From Candidatus Vogelbacteria bacterium (GTDB taxonomy: Bacteria > Patescibacteria > Paceibacteria > UBA9973 > UBA12445), in the NCBI GenBank assembly GCA_016201425.1, contig JACQCW010000064.1, positions 1-20,248 of the forward strand: a stretch of DNA of 20,248 nucleotides, read 5' to 3'. A program made the position numbers and the translations under genes. Below are positions 1-6,280 of this stretch, piece after piece. Position 1 is the first letter of the stretch. Every line of letters begins with the position of its first letter. The notes beneath the pieces are model-generated. The model saw only the letters and a list, made by a program, of their open reading frames with translations, did not search any database and was not told the DNA's origin.

Positions 1-1
1 C

Positions 2-859
2 TCTTTGCTAGACAAAAAGGTTGACATTGGACTGGCGGGAATCACCATTAACGAAAGGAGAGAAAAAATTATCGATTTTTCTCATCCAACGCTTGATTCT
101 GGACTACTTATACTTGTAAACAAAAATAACAACCAAATTCGTTTCTTTGAGAGCATGCGCCATCTTATGGGTGAGGGCAAAAGGATAATCGCGCCAGCGG
201 CAATTGCCGTAATTGTCTTCGCAATTATCTTTGCCCACCTTTTGCTTTGGGCCGAAAGTGGAGCAAAAACATTCAGCCCAACTTATTTCCCAGCAATTTT
301 TGAATCACTCTGGCTAGTTATATGCTCTATGTCGACTGATAGCTTTGGTGATTACGTCCCACACACCTGGCTAGGGAGATTCATAACGACGGGAATCATA
401 GTAGGTGGCGTCGCTACGTTTGGATTATTAATTGCCCAGGTTTCATCTTTCATAACACTTAAAAAGCTCAGGGGTAAAATTGCAGGCCCGGGAGATTTAA
501 AAAACAAAGAAGTGGCAACCATGACCGAAAGCACAAGTGTCCCTTCTTTACACAAACTTGGAGCGCACGTATCCACTGTAGTCAAAATTGAAGATGCATA
601 TACTCGCCTCGCAAATAAAACAGTCGACGCTATAGTTTTTGACGCACCAACATTAGAAGCGTATATGAAAAGTGGCACTGGTAACGCCAACCAATTCGAA
701 ATCATAGGTGGACTCTTCGACAAACAAAAATATGGAATCGCTATGCAATCGGGAAGCAACCTTAGGGAGAGGATCAACCAGGCGATCTTGGCACTTCACG
801 ACACTGGCGAATATGACTCACTCCAGTACAAATGGTTCGGTGAGGAAGAGAGAGAATAA
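2..859 (+). CDS. GluR0-like ligand-gated ion channel, 5' end cut off by window
   Basis: The reading frame is open to the left edge (codon TCT at 2-4), so the N-terminus is missing. Order visible: the end of a first substrate-binding lobe (motif DIGLAGITINERREKIIDFS), a transmembrane helix at about nt 185-250, a pore loop with TDSFGD at 335-352, a second transmembrane helix at about 380-455, then a second binding lobe ending in LHDTGEYDSLQYKWFGE. A periplasmic-binding-protein fold (SBP_bac_3) split by a two-helix pore is the architecture of bacterial glutamate receptors such as GluR0. Ligand binding outside the cell would open a cation pore in the inner membrane. The filter resembles the K+ signature TVGYGD, but the first Gly is Ser and Tyr is Phe, so selectivity is uncertain. 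The second lobe favours an amino-acid-like ligand (inference). Confidence 0.85.
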   Translation, partial: SLLDKKVDIGLAGITINERREKIIDFSHPTLDSGLLILVNKNNNQIRFFESMRHLMGEGKRIIAPAAIAVIVFAIIFAHLLLWAESGAKTFSPTYFPAIFESLWLVICSMSTDSFGDYVPHTWLGRFITTGIIVGGVATFGLLIAQVSSFITLKKLRGKIAGPGDLKNKEVATMTESTSVPSLHKLGAHVSTVVKIEDAYTRLANKTVDAIVFDAPTLEAYMKSGTGNANQFEIIGGLFDKQKYGIAMQSGSNLRERINQAILALHDTGEYDSLQYKWFGEEERE

Positions 860-868
860 TGGCTTCGG

Positions 869-905
869 TAAAAAATAAACCCCGTTCTGTATGAACAGAA
901 CGGGG
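869..905 (-). terminator. Intrinsic terminator of the exonuclease-like gene
   Basis: A perfect 11-bp stem (880-890 with 895-905) closes a four-base loop. Read on the minus strand it is followed by GTTTATTTTTTACC, a proper U-tract. It lies 15 bp past the stop codon of the minus-strand gene at 920-1564. On the plus strand no T-run follows, so its value for the upstream channel gene is doubtful, although the stem alone could stall transcription both ways. Confidence 0.85.
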
Positions 906-919
906 GCAAGATAGACTCA

Positions 920-1564
920 TTACCACCCAAGCTTTTCGTAAAGCAATATTCTAGAGATCTTGGCCAAAAAGAAGGCATCATGATCCGCACGATGGGGTTT
1001 TGCCCTGTCATCTAACACCCTAAGATTTCTCAAAGACGCATAAGGATCATTGACGTAACCACGGTAAAGTGAATCCAAATCCAATCCAGACCACTTGTAC
1101 GGCGACAAATCCTTACTGGCAGCACCAAACTGCAAATTCAGATGTCCGGAATCGAAAAACACTGTATCCGTAACACCCTCCACATTCCTATTCGCACTGA
1201 CTTGCTTGATCCACTTCAAGAAACCTTCCGTAACCTTGCCCGGACTTTCGCAGTAAGCCTGCATAAACTCGAGCACTAGCTTGGGATCAAAATCCTTATG
1301 GGTTGTTTCATACCTCATGTCGTATTTTCTCATATCTTCCAAGCACCTAAGCTGCGAACAACCGACCCGCATTGCCTCAATATCGAAATCAAGAGATGTG
1401 GGCTGCATCTCTCCATAAAAAACTAGACCCCGAGCTAAAGCCTCATCAAAAGTGACTGCTTCCCTCGTAACCACACAGGCTCCGATTGACAAAGTGCTAT
1501 GAACGCCCAACCTGTGTCCCGCCGCTTCCACATCATTGGCTATATACAACCGATTCGACCGCAT
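920..1564 (-). CDS. DEDDh-type 3'-5' exonuclease-like protein
   Basis: A 214-aa protein. Motif I is D11-V-E13 near the N-terminus and motif III is HRADHDA with H191 and D196, the spacing and signature of DEDDh exonucleases (RNase T / DNA polymerase III epsilon superfamily). These cut DNA or RNA 3'-5' with two metal ions. Motif II is less clear: the segment F136-FDSGHLNLQF-146 aligns with the usual FD site but places Asn143 where Asp is expected, with D138 five residues earlier. Activity is therefore uncertain. I chose ATG at 1562-1564 rather than the in-frame TTG at 1591 because AAGGAGG lies 5 nt upstream (1570-1576). The gene is monocistronic or weakly linked to the gene before it, since a terminator separates them; no clear promoter is visible. 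Base composition is visibly GC-richer than the pilus genes. Confidence 0.7.
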   Translation of the reverse strand: MRSNRLYIANDVEAAGHRLGVHSTLSIGACVVTREAVTFDEALARGLVFYGEMQPTSLDFDIEAMRVGCSQLRCLEDMRKYDMRYETTHKDFDPKLVLEFMQAYCESPGKVTEGFLKWIKQVSANRNVEGVTDTVFFDSGHLNLQFGAASKDLSPYKWSGLDLDSLYRGYVNDPYASLRNLRVLDDRAKPHRADHDAFFLAKISRILLYEKLGW

Positions 1565-1609
1565 ATACTCCTCCTTTTTACTGAAGAACAATCTAACAAT
1601 TTATTCTCC

Positions 1610-1649
1610 AAAAAGAAAGCCCGAGGATCTCGTTACAAGACCATCGGGC
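1610..1649 (-). terminator. Intrinsic terminator after the 1659-2321 gene
   Basis: On the minus strand GCCCGA (1644-1649) pairs with TCGGGC (1619-1624). After one mismatch the stem continues for about five further pairs including a G-U. TTTCTTTTTGG follows directly. It starts 10 bp after the TAG stop of the gene at 1659-2321. Confidence 0.8.
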
Positions 1650-1658
1650 GACCGTTAA

Positions 1659-2321
1659 CTACAGAGTAGTCACCGCAGAGAAGTTTCCACCGAAGTAGTA
1701 ACCAGACCTGTCATCATCAATCCGATTTTGTCCGACCACGAACCCGTTTGGACCCGCCGTGAAACAGCGAATATATTTTCCGCCAGGGCCACGATAAACC
1801 GTACCAGGAAAATGTACAGTGATAGTTCGACAAAAACGCAGAGCGGCTTCGTACGTCCATTCGAATGGCATTGCCTCCGGATGTTCCAAAAGGTAATCCA
1901 TCAGCTGGGCACCCACAAGAGTCTTGCCGGAGTTCAAGAGCTTCTGCCAAAGTTTAATACTGGTCAAACGGGTGTATGGTCCACCCTGATCACCCGTCAA
2001 AAGAGTTCCTGACCACAAAGCTTTCCCTGCGGCTTCGTCGATCTCCCACCGTCCCGACTTTCTCTGGGCCGGCTGATCGCCAGGCAAATACTTGAAGTAC
2101 CTGGAACCCTCATACGGAAGATCGGGAATTGCCGAGAAATCAACGAAGTGTCTCACAATCTCGACCTTGTTGGTCCTACCCTCGAGAATGGCTCTCACCA
2201 ACGCCGCATTACTGCGACCAGAAAGCTTCTTCACGAGCTCCTTGCTCCAACCGGTAAGACCAAACGCTGTCTCCAATTCGTGAGACTGAGCACCACTCAA
2301 GACAAACTTGTCATTACTCAT
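1659..2321 (-). CDS. Conserved hypothetical protein of a Patescibacteria-specific family
   Basis: A 220-aa soluble protein without signal peptide or membrane segment. The N-terminal block has the pattern LSGAQSHELETAFGLTGWS followed by VKKLSG, then a RNAALVRAILEG-like helix. The C-terminal block runs FPGTVYRGPGGKYIRCF and ends in YYFGGNFSAVTTL, a short beta-rich segment. From memory, proteins with this N-terminal helix-rich block and C-terminal W/FGTxYRxxxGxxYVR block recur, often in several copies, in Parcubacteria genomes; no function is known to me. ATG at 2319-2321 is preceded by AAGGAG (2331-2336) at 9-nt spacing and a consensus promoter. A terminator follows, so it is a single-gene transcription unit that is probably well expressed. 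It is GC-richer than the pilus genes. Confidence 0.75.
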   Translation of the reverse strand: MSNDKFVLSGAQSHELETAFGLTGWSKELVKKLSGRSNAALVRAILEGRTNKVEIVRHFVDFSAIPDLPYEGSRYFKYLPGDQPAQRKSGRWEIDEAAGKALWSGTLLTGDQGGPYTRLTSIKLWQKLLNSGKTLVGAQLMDYLLEHPEAMPFEWTYEAALRFCRTITVHFPGTVYRGPGGKYIRCFTAGPNGFVVGQNRIDDDRSGYYFGGNFSAVTTL

Positions 2322-2393
2322 GACTTGTTTCTCCTTTTTGTTCTTGCACTCCTTGCGTTTTGCAAGCTGTGCTATGTAAAAGTATCCTACTGA

Positions 2394-2422
2394 ATTATAG
2401 CACCAATCCCACTATATGTCAA
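2394..2422 (-). promoter_or_regulatory. Consensus sigma-70 promoter for the 1659-2321 gene
   Basis: The minus strand reads TTGACA (2417-2422), a 17-bp spacer, then TATAAT (2394-2399). Both hexamers match the consensus exactly at ideal spacing, and the -10 is also extended (TG-C-TATAAT). Transcription should start near 2387, giving a leader of about 65 nt. The leader contains a possible small hairpin (2352-2356 with 2362-2366). Confidence 0.9.
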
Positions 2423-2481
2423 GTCAAAATTGCAGAGTCACCTGGCTGCTGTGAAGTTCTTTTAAATTAAATGCTATTCTG

Positions 2482-2490
2482 TGCTATATT
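2482..2490 (+). promoter_or_regulatory. Extended -10 promoter of the helicase-rsmA unit
   Basis: TG-C-TATATT is an extended -10 element, with no convincing -35. The first ATG of the helicase lies only 7 nt downstream (2498), so the predicted transcript would begin at or next to the start codon, giving a leaderless mRNA. The core GTGCTATA(A/T)TT is also present in the promoters at 2394-2399 (-) and 5403-5411 (+). Confidence 0.55.
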
Positions 2491-2497
2491 TCTCCTG

Positions 2498-4540
2498 ATG
2501 ATGAACTACCTAATAGGCCTAAATGAACGACAAAAAGAGGCAGTGCTACACAAGGATGGACCGCTTTTGATCGTGGCAGGAGCGGGAGCGGGGAAGACTA
2601 AGACCATTACACACAGAATCGCCCATCTGATCGCCGGTGGAGTTAACTCGAACAACATTCTGGCTGTCACTTTCACAAACAAAGCTGCAAAAGAAATGCG
2701 AGATCGAGTGAACGTCTTGCTTTCACAGGACGAAACAAAGAGTGCATTTGATGCGAATCCCCCTCGTGACCGTGAGCAAGAAAATGCACTCTTTGTTTCG
2801 TCCTCACCAAACGCCGTTTCCGGTTCGCCCTTAATCTCTACCTTCCACTCATTGGGTGTCCAGATACTAAAAGAGAACGCCAACACGCTTGGCATCAGCA
2901 GATACTTTTCAATATTAAACAAAGACGAATCTCTCTCACTCATAAAAAAGTGTGCCAAGGAAGTGGGGCTTTCTCCAAAAGAGTTTAGTGGAAGCGCAGT
3001 TCAGGCTGTCATCTCGCGCGAGAAAAATAAGCTCATCACACCAGATAAATTTGAAGTTAAAACTGAAAACCACTACTTCGGAGAGATGGCTCATGGTATC
3101 TGGGAAAAATACGAAAAAAAAATGCGTGAACAAAAAGCCTTCGACTTCGATGATCTAATCGCACAGCCAGTATTTCTTCTTAGGTCCAATGATAGAGTTC
3201 GAGAGTTCTACCAATCACTCTGGAAGTATATTCACATCGATGAATATCAAGATACCAACATGGCCCAGTATGAACTGTCAAAACTTTTGGCCGAAAAACA
3301 TCGTAATATCTGCGTGGTGGGGGACTCAGACCAAGCGATTTACGGCTGGAGACAGGCAGACTACCGAAATATTTTAAACTTTGAAAAAAACTTTCCGGGA
3401 ACAAAAACTATTTTACTTGAAGAAAATTACAGATCCACAAAAAATATTTTGGATGCCGCCAATGAGATTATCAAAAAAAACAAACAACGAAAAGAGAAAA
3501 ATCTTTTTACAAGCCGTAGAGAAGGGCAAAAAATTCTCGTGTATGGTGCTTTCGATGAAAGCGATGAGGCCAGATTTGTGACAAGCAAAGTGAAAGAGAT
3601 TTTGGCAGACAAAACGGTCCACCCAGAAGAGATCGCGGTCCTCTACCGTGCCAACTTCCAATCACGAATTCTTGAAGAAAAATTTCTAAAAAGTAATATA
3701 CAGTACCAAGTTTTGGGCGTCAGATTTTATGAAAGAAAGGAGGTCAAGGATGTTGTCGCTTTGATAAAATATGCTGTAAACACTGAGGATTTACAAAGCA
3801 TGGAAAGGATTATAAATGTCCCGCCGCGTGGAATCGGCGACGTTTCCTTCAACAAAATTATAAGCGGTCGCGAGTCTGATTTACCACTTAGACTTCAAGA
3901 AAGGTTACGGGAATTTAGACAGATGACGGCCAAAGCTAAAGAGATTTTGTTATCAAACAAACTTTCTGATTCAATCAAAAAAATCATAGAACTTTCAGGT
4001 ATGGACAAGGGTTTAAAAACGGAGGAGGATGGTGAAGATCGAATTGAAAACTTAAAGGAACTGGTAACTATCGCAACCAAATATGACTTTCTCACACCAG
4101 AAGAAGCCTTAGATAAATTCCTGACCGAAACAGCGCTACTTTCAGATCAAGACTCGCTCACAGAGCAAAAAAACGGAGTCAAATTGATGACGGTACACGC
4201 ATCAAAAGGCCTAGAATTCAAATATGTTTTTGTTACTGGACTCGAAGAAGACCTCTTTCCTCACAGATCGATAGACCCGAGAGCTGAAAACGACCCCGAG
4301 GAAGAGCGGCGTCTATTCTACGTCGCAATCACACGCGCTAAAGACAGACTTTTTATCTCCTATGCCAATATGAGAACGATATATGGATCCAAAAAGATAA
4401 ACATGCCTTCGAGATTTTTAGGTGACATAAAAGATGATGTCGCAGAGTTTAAGTCTAACAATGTGTTTGACAGCTTTGGCTCTGCCGCATCCGGTCAAAA
4501 CAAAGAAGAAGATATAGTTGAATGGGACTGTTTAAAATAA
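2498..4540 (+). CDS. UvrD/PcrA/Rep-type superfamily 1A DNA helicase
   Basis: A 680-aa ATP-dependent 3'-5' DNA helicase for repair and replication restart. Motifs in order: Q-motif LNERQKEAV, Walker A AGAGAGKT (residues 27-34), Ia TFTNKAAKEM, Ib TFHSLG, motif II DEYQDTN (D248, E249), III GDSDQAIYGWR, IV ENYRSTKNIL, V TVHASKGLEF, VI LFYVAITRAKDR. The family and length fit PcrA/UvrD, but the C-terminal tail is short. I prefer ATG 2498 (or 2501) over the ATG at 2471, because the latter would add an unrelated hydrophobic stretch and lies upstream of the -10. Residues about 77-103, between motifs Ia and Ib, are an insert made by a perfect inverted repeat; ordinary PcrA has roughly a dozen residues there. 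No Shine-Dalgarno is seen. rsmA starts 2 nt after the stop. Confidence 0.95.
   Translation: MMNYLIGLNERQKEAVLHKDGPLLIVAGAGAGKTKTITHRIAHLIAGGVNSNNILAVTFTNKAAKEMRDRVNVLLSQDETKSAFDANPPRDREQENALFVSSSPNAVSGSPLISTFHSLGVQILKENANTLGISRYFSILNKDESLSLIKKCAKEVGLSPKEFSGSAVQAVISREKNKLITPDKFEVKTENHYFGEMAHGIWEKYEKKMREQKAFDFDDLIAQPVFLLRSNDRVREFYQSLWKYIHIDEYQDTNMAQYELSKLLAEKHRNICVVGDSDQAIYGWRQADYRNILNFEKNFPGTKTILLEENYRSTKNILDAANEIIKKNKQRKEKNLFTSRREGQKILVYGAFDESDEARFVTSKVKEILADKTVHPEEIAVLYRANFQSRILEEKFLKSNIQYQVLGVRFYERKEVKDVVALIKYAVNTEDLQSMERIINVPPRGIGDVSFNKIISGRESDLPLRLQERLREFRQMTAKAKEILLSNKLSDSIKKIIELSGMDKGLKTEEDGEDRIENLKELVTIATKYDFLTPEEALDKFLTETALLSDQDSLTEQKNGVKLMTVHASKGLEFKYVFVTGLEEDLFPHRSIDPRAENDPEEERRLFYVAITRAKDRLFISYANMRTIYGSKKINMPSRFLGDIKDDVAEFKSNNVFDSFGSAASGQNKEEDIVEWDCLK
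2727..2804 (+). repeat. In-frame palindromic element inside the helicase gene
   Basis: Two perfect 23-bp arms (2727-2749 and 2782-2804) flank a 32-nt centre. The whole is 78 nt, exactly 26 codons, and is translated as an insert between helicase motifs Ia and Ib. The arms encode DETKSAF and NALFVSS. Because of codon phase, the minus strand read through the element gives the same two arm peptides, so the element stays open in either orientation. No target-site duplication is evident. It resembles in concept the Rickettsia palindromic elements that insert into genes, but I see no sequence relation. Confidence 0.9.
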
Positions 4541-4542
4541 AA

Positions 4543-5352
4543 ATGGACAAACCAAAAAAATCACTTGGCCAGAATTTTTTAACATCAGTTGGCGCAGTAA
4601 ATAAAATAGTTGAAGTGGCTGACTACAAAAGGAGCCTAACTATACTAGAAGTTGGACCCGGGAGGGGAGTGTTGACCGAAGCACTACTTAAAAAATTCGA
4701 TAAAGTTTTGGCGATTGAGAAAGATAAGGATCTCATCGGCTTTCTGAGTGCAAAATTTTCCGCTGAAATCGCCGCCAACAAACTTGAATTATTCGAGGGC
4801 GATATCTTAAACCTCAACCCATCCAACTTGGGGTCTAAGACCCCAAGTAAAAGTTACGCAATAGTTGCTAATATTCCCTATTACATCACTGGCCAATTTC
4901 TGAGACAATGGCTATCAACGGATAATCATCCTGAGTATATGGTTTTGATGCTTCAAAAAGAGGTAGCCCAAAGAATTGACGCCAAAGATGGCAAAGAAAG
5001 CCTACTTTCAACGAGTGTTAAAGTATACGGCGAACCAAAATATATTGAAACAGTCAAAAAAGGATCATTTTATCCTATTCCAAAAGTCAACTCGGCAATC
5101 TTGAAGATCAGCAATATTTCAAAGCAATTTTTCCGTCCAGATATGTACATTAATATCGAAGAAAACCACTTTTTCTCTATTCTAAAAGCAGGTTTTGCAC
5201 ATAAAAGAAAATTCTTAATCAAAAACTTGCTAACTAAGTTCCCGAGTAAAGAAAAACTTGAAACCATATTCAAATCTTGCAATCTGGAACCAAAATGTAG
5301 AGCAGAAGATGTGCAGCCAGAACAGTGGCAATGCCTCGCACAAAATCTATAA
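4543..5352 (+). CDS. rsmA: 16S rRNA (adenine-N6)-dimethyltransferase RsmA/KsgA
   Basis: A 269-aa Rossmann-fold methyltransferase that dimethylates the two adjacent adenines in the 3' terminal hairpin of 16S rRNA during small-subunit assembly. Seen: N-terminal KKSLGQNFL, SAM motif I LEVGPGRGVLT, acidic EGDIL, and catalytic motif IV NIPYYI (N110), followed by LMLQKEVAQRI, YPIPKVNSAI and a C-terminal helical domain with AGFAHKRKFLIKNL. All are diagnostic for RsmA. ATG 4543 is chosen because the family begins just before KKSLGQNFL; an ATG at 4522 would overlap the helicase. A 2-nt gap to the helicase implies cotranscription and coupling. Residues 95-102, just before motif IV, come from a perfect DNA palindrome. 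Confidence 0.97.
   Translation: MDKPKKSLGQNFLTSVGAVNKIVEVADYKRSLTILEVGPGRGVLTEALLKKFDKVLAIEKDKDLIGFLSAKFSAEIAANKLELFEGDILNLNPSNLGSKTPSKSYAIVANIPYYITGQFLRQWLSTDNHPEYMVLMLQKEVAQRIDAKDGKESLLSTSVKVYGEPKYIETVKKGSFYPIPKVNSAILKISNISKQFFRPDMYINIEENHFFSILKAGFAHKRKFLIKNLLTKFPSKEKLETIFKSCNLEPKCRAEDVQPEQWQCLAQNL
4826..4848 (+). repeat. Perfect palindrome translated within rsmA
   Basis: Arms ACTTGGGGTC (4826-4835) and GACCCCAAGT (4839-4848) are perfect reverse complements around a TAA trinucleotide that is out of frame. The reading frame passes through as NLGSKTPS, in the variable loop between the acidic strand and motif IV of RsmA. Confidence 0.85.
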
Positions 5353-5402
5353 AGATATCCACATAAAATATCTAATATTATAGCGAAGAAATAAGGACGG
5401 AG

Positions 5403-5411
5403 TGCTATAAT
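5403..5411 (+). promoter_or_regulatory. Extended -10 promoter ahead of the pilus/secretion gene run
   Basis: TG-C-TATAAT is a consensus -10 with TG extension; no good -35 is seen. The predicted start near 5418 would give a leader of under 20 nt before the TTG at 5435. It lies in the 82-bp gap after rsmA, the largest gap on the plus strand between 2498 and 19004. It is therefore the likely main promoter of the downstream genes. Two small mutually exclusive stems (5414-5419 with 5426-5431, or 5421-5426 with 5432-5437) surround the start. Confidence 0.65.
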
Positions 5412-5434
5412 TAATCTGGACAAAACCAGATGTT

Positions 5435-6280
5435 TTGGCCGTAAAATTGGAACAGTTTTTAACCAAGAATGTTTTAATATCAATTCTCGCCGGGATCCTT
5501 ATTATTGCTGGAGCTTTTTGGTCGCGACTATCAAATGCCCCTCAATTATCGACCCCAGAAATCCAAACTGGGGGCGTTAGTGAAATCTCCTATCAAAAAA
5601 ACTCAGAACTACAGCCAACACCAACCCAAAACAGTGATGAAACTATAAAAGTTGCTAACTTACCAGATGTTAATGGTCTAGATGAAAACACTCCCGTAGA
5701 TGCACTGACCGCAGACCAAAAATTCTTGCTAACTCCAAGCCCGAGCACACTGCCATATGAAGAGATCACCGACAAATCAACAATATATTCCAACGGTACA
5801 ACCAGGTTCAAAATGTCCGACATTAGTACGACAGACACCAATCGTGCAAGCCTACTAACCTACGGCAAGAAATTAGTCGAGACAATCGATGGCTACCCAT
5901 ATTACGTAGCTAAGTCACCAACAGAAATAACTTTAGACCTTTCAAAAAAATTTTCTGATGCCGGTATAAACTCTCTTGAGACAATAAGAGCCTCCTACGA
6001 TGGGACGTCAAAAAACCTTATCAACCTCAGTGTCCCCGACGGTCTGTCAACTCTGCATATTGACCTTGCTAACTCTTTTGATAGAACTGCCCAACTTATC
6101 AACAATATGGAAAAAATACAGACAGATAAACTACTGGCTATGAATAATGCGAGACAATACATCGAGGAGTCAAAAATTACCTTATCGATTCTTTTACAGA
6201 TGAACAAATATTACAAAGACAATAATGTTGACCTGGGTGAAGGTAATAAGCTTAACGCGAAAGTTGAAATTTTAAATTAA
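5435..6280 (+). CDS. Membrane-anchored unknown protein, first gene of the pilus run
   Basis: About 281 aa. One N-terminal transmembrane helix (about residues 12-28, NVLISILAGILIIAGAFW) precedes a long polar domain, probably outside the cytoplasm. A low-complexity linker rich in Thr, Pro and Asn spans residues 30-75. A conserved-looking segment ETIDGYPYYVAKSP sits mid-protein, and the C-terminal third is predicted helical. I do not recognise the family. The start is uncertain: TTG at 5435 is the best in-frame candidate after the promoter, and no ribosome binding site is seen. The stop TAA is immediately followed by the ATG of the next gene, so the two are probably coupled. Position suggests a structural or periplasmic part of the apparatus (inference). 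Confidence 0.75.
   Translation: MAVKLEQFLTKNVLISILAGILIIAGAFWSRLSNAPQLSTPEIQTGGVSEISYQKNSELQPTPTQNSDETIKVANLPDVNGLDENTPVDALTADQKFLLTPSPSTLPYEEITDKSTIYSNGTTRFKMSDISTTDTNRASLLTYGKKLVETIDGYPYYVAKSPTEITLDLSKKFSDAGINSLETIRASYDGTSKNLINLSVPDGLSTLHIDLANSFDRTAQLINNMEKIQTDKLLAMNNARQYIEESKITLSILLQMNKYYKDNNVDLGEGNKLNAKVEILN

Noticed and set aside
2471..2497. Earlier ATG (2471) for the helicase
   Set aside because: It adds a hydrophobic stretch absent from the family and lies upstream of the likely -10 element.
2506..2958. A 150-codon minus-strand open frame opposite the helicase gene
   Set aside because: The plus strand has all helicase motifs. The antisense frame stays open partly because of the palindrome, has no RBS, and its product looks like nothing known.
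5353..5373. Terminator after rsmA (AGATAT ... ATATCT)
   Set aside because: Only a 6-bp AT-rich stem with a 9-nt loop and no T-run; too weak to call. Readthrough into the pilus run is possible.
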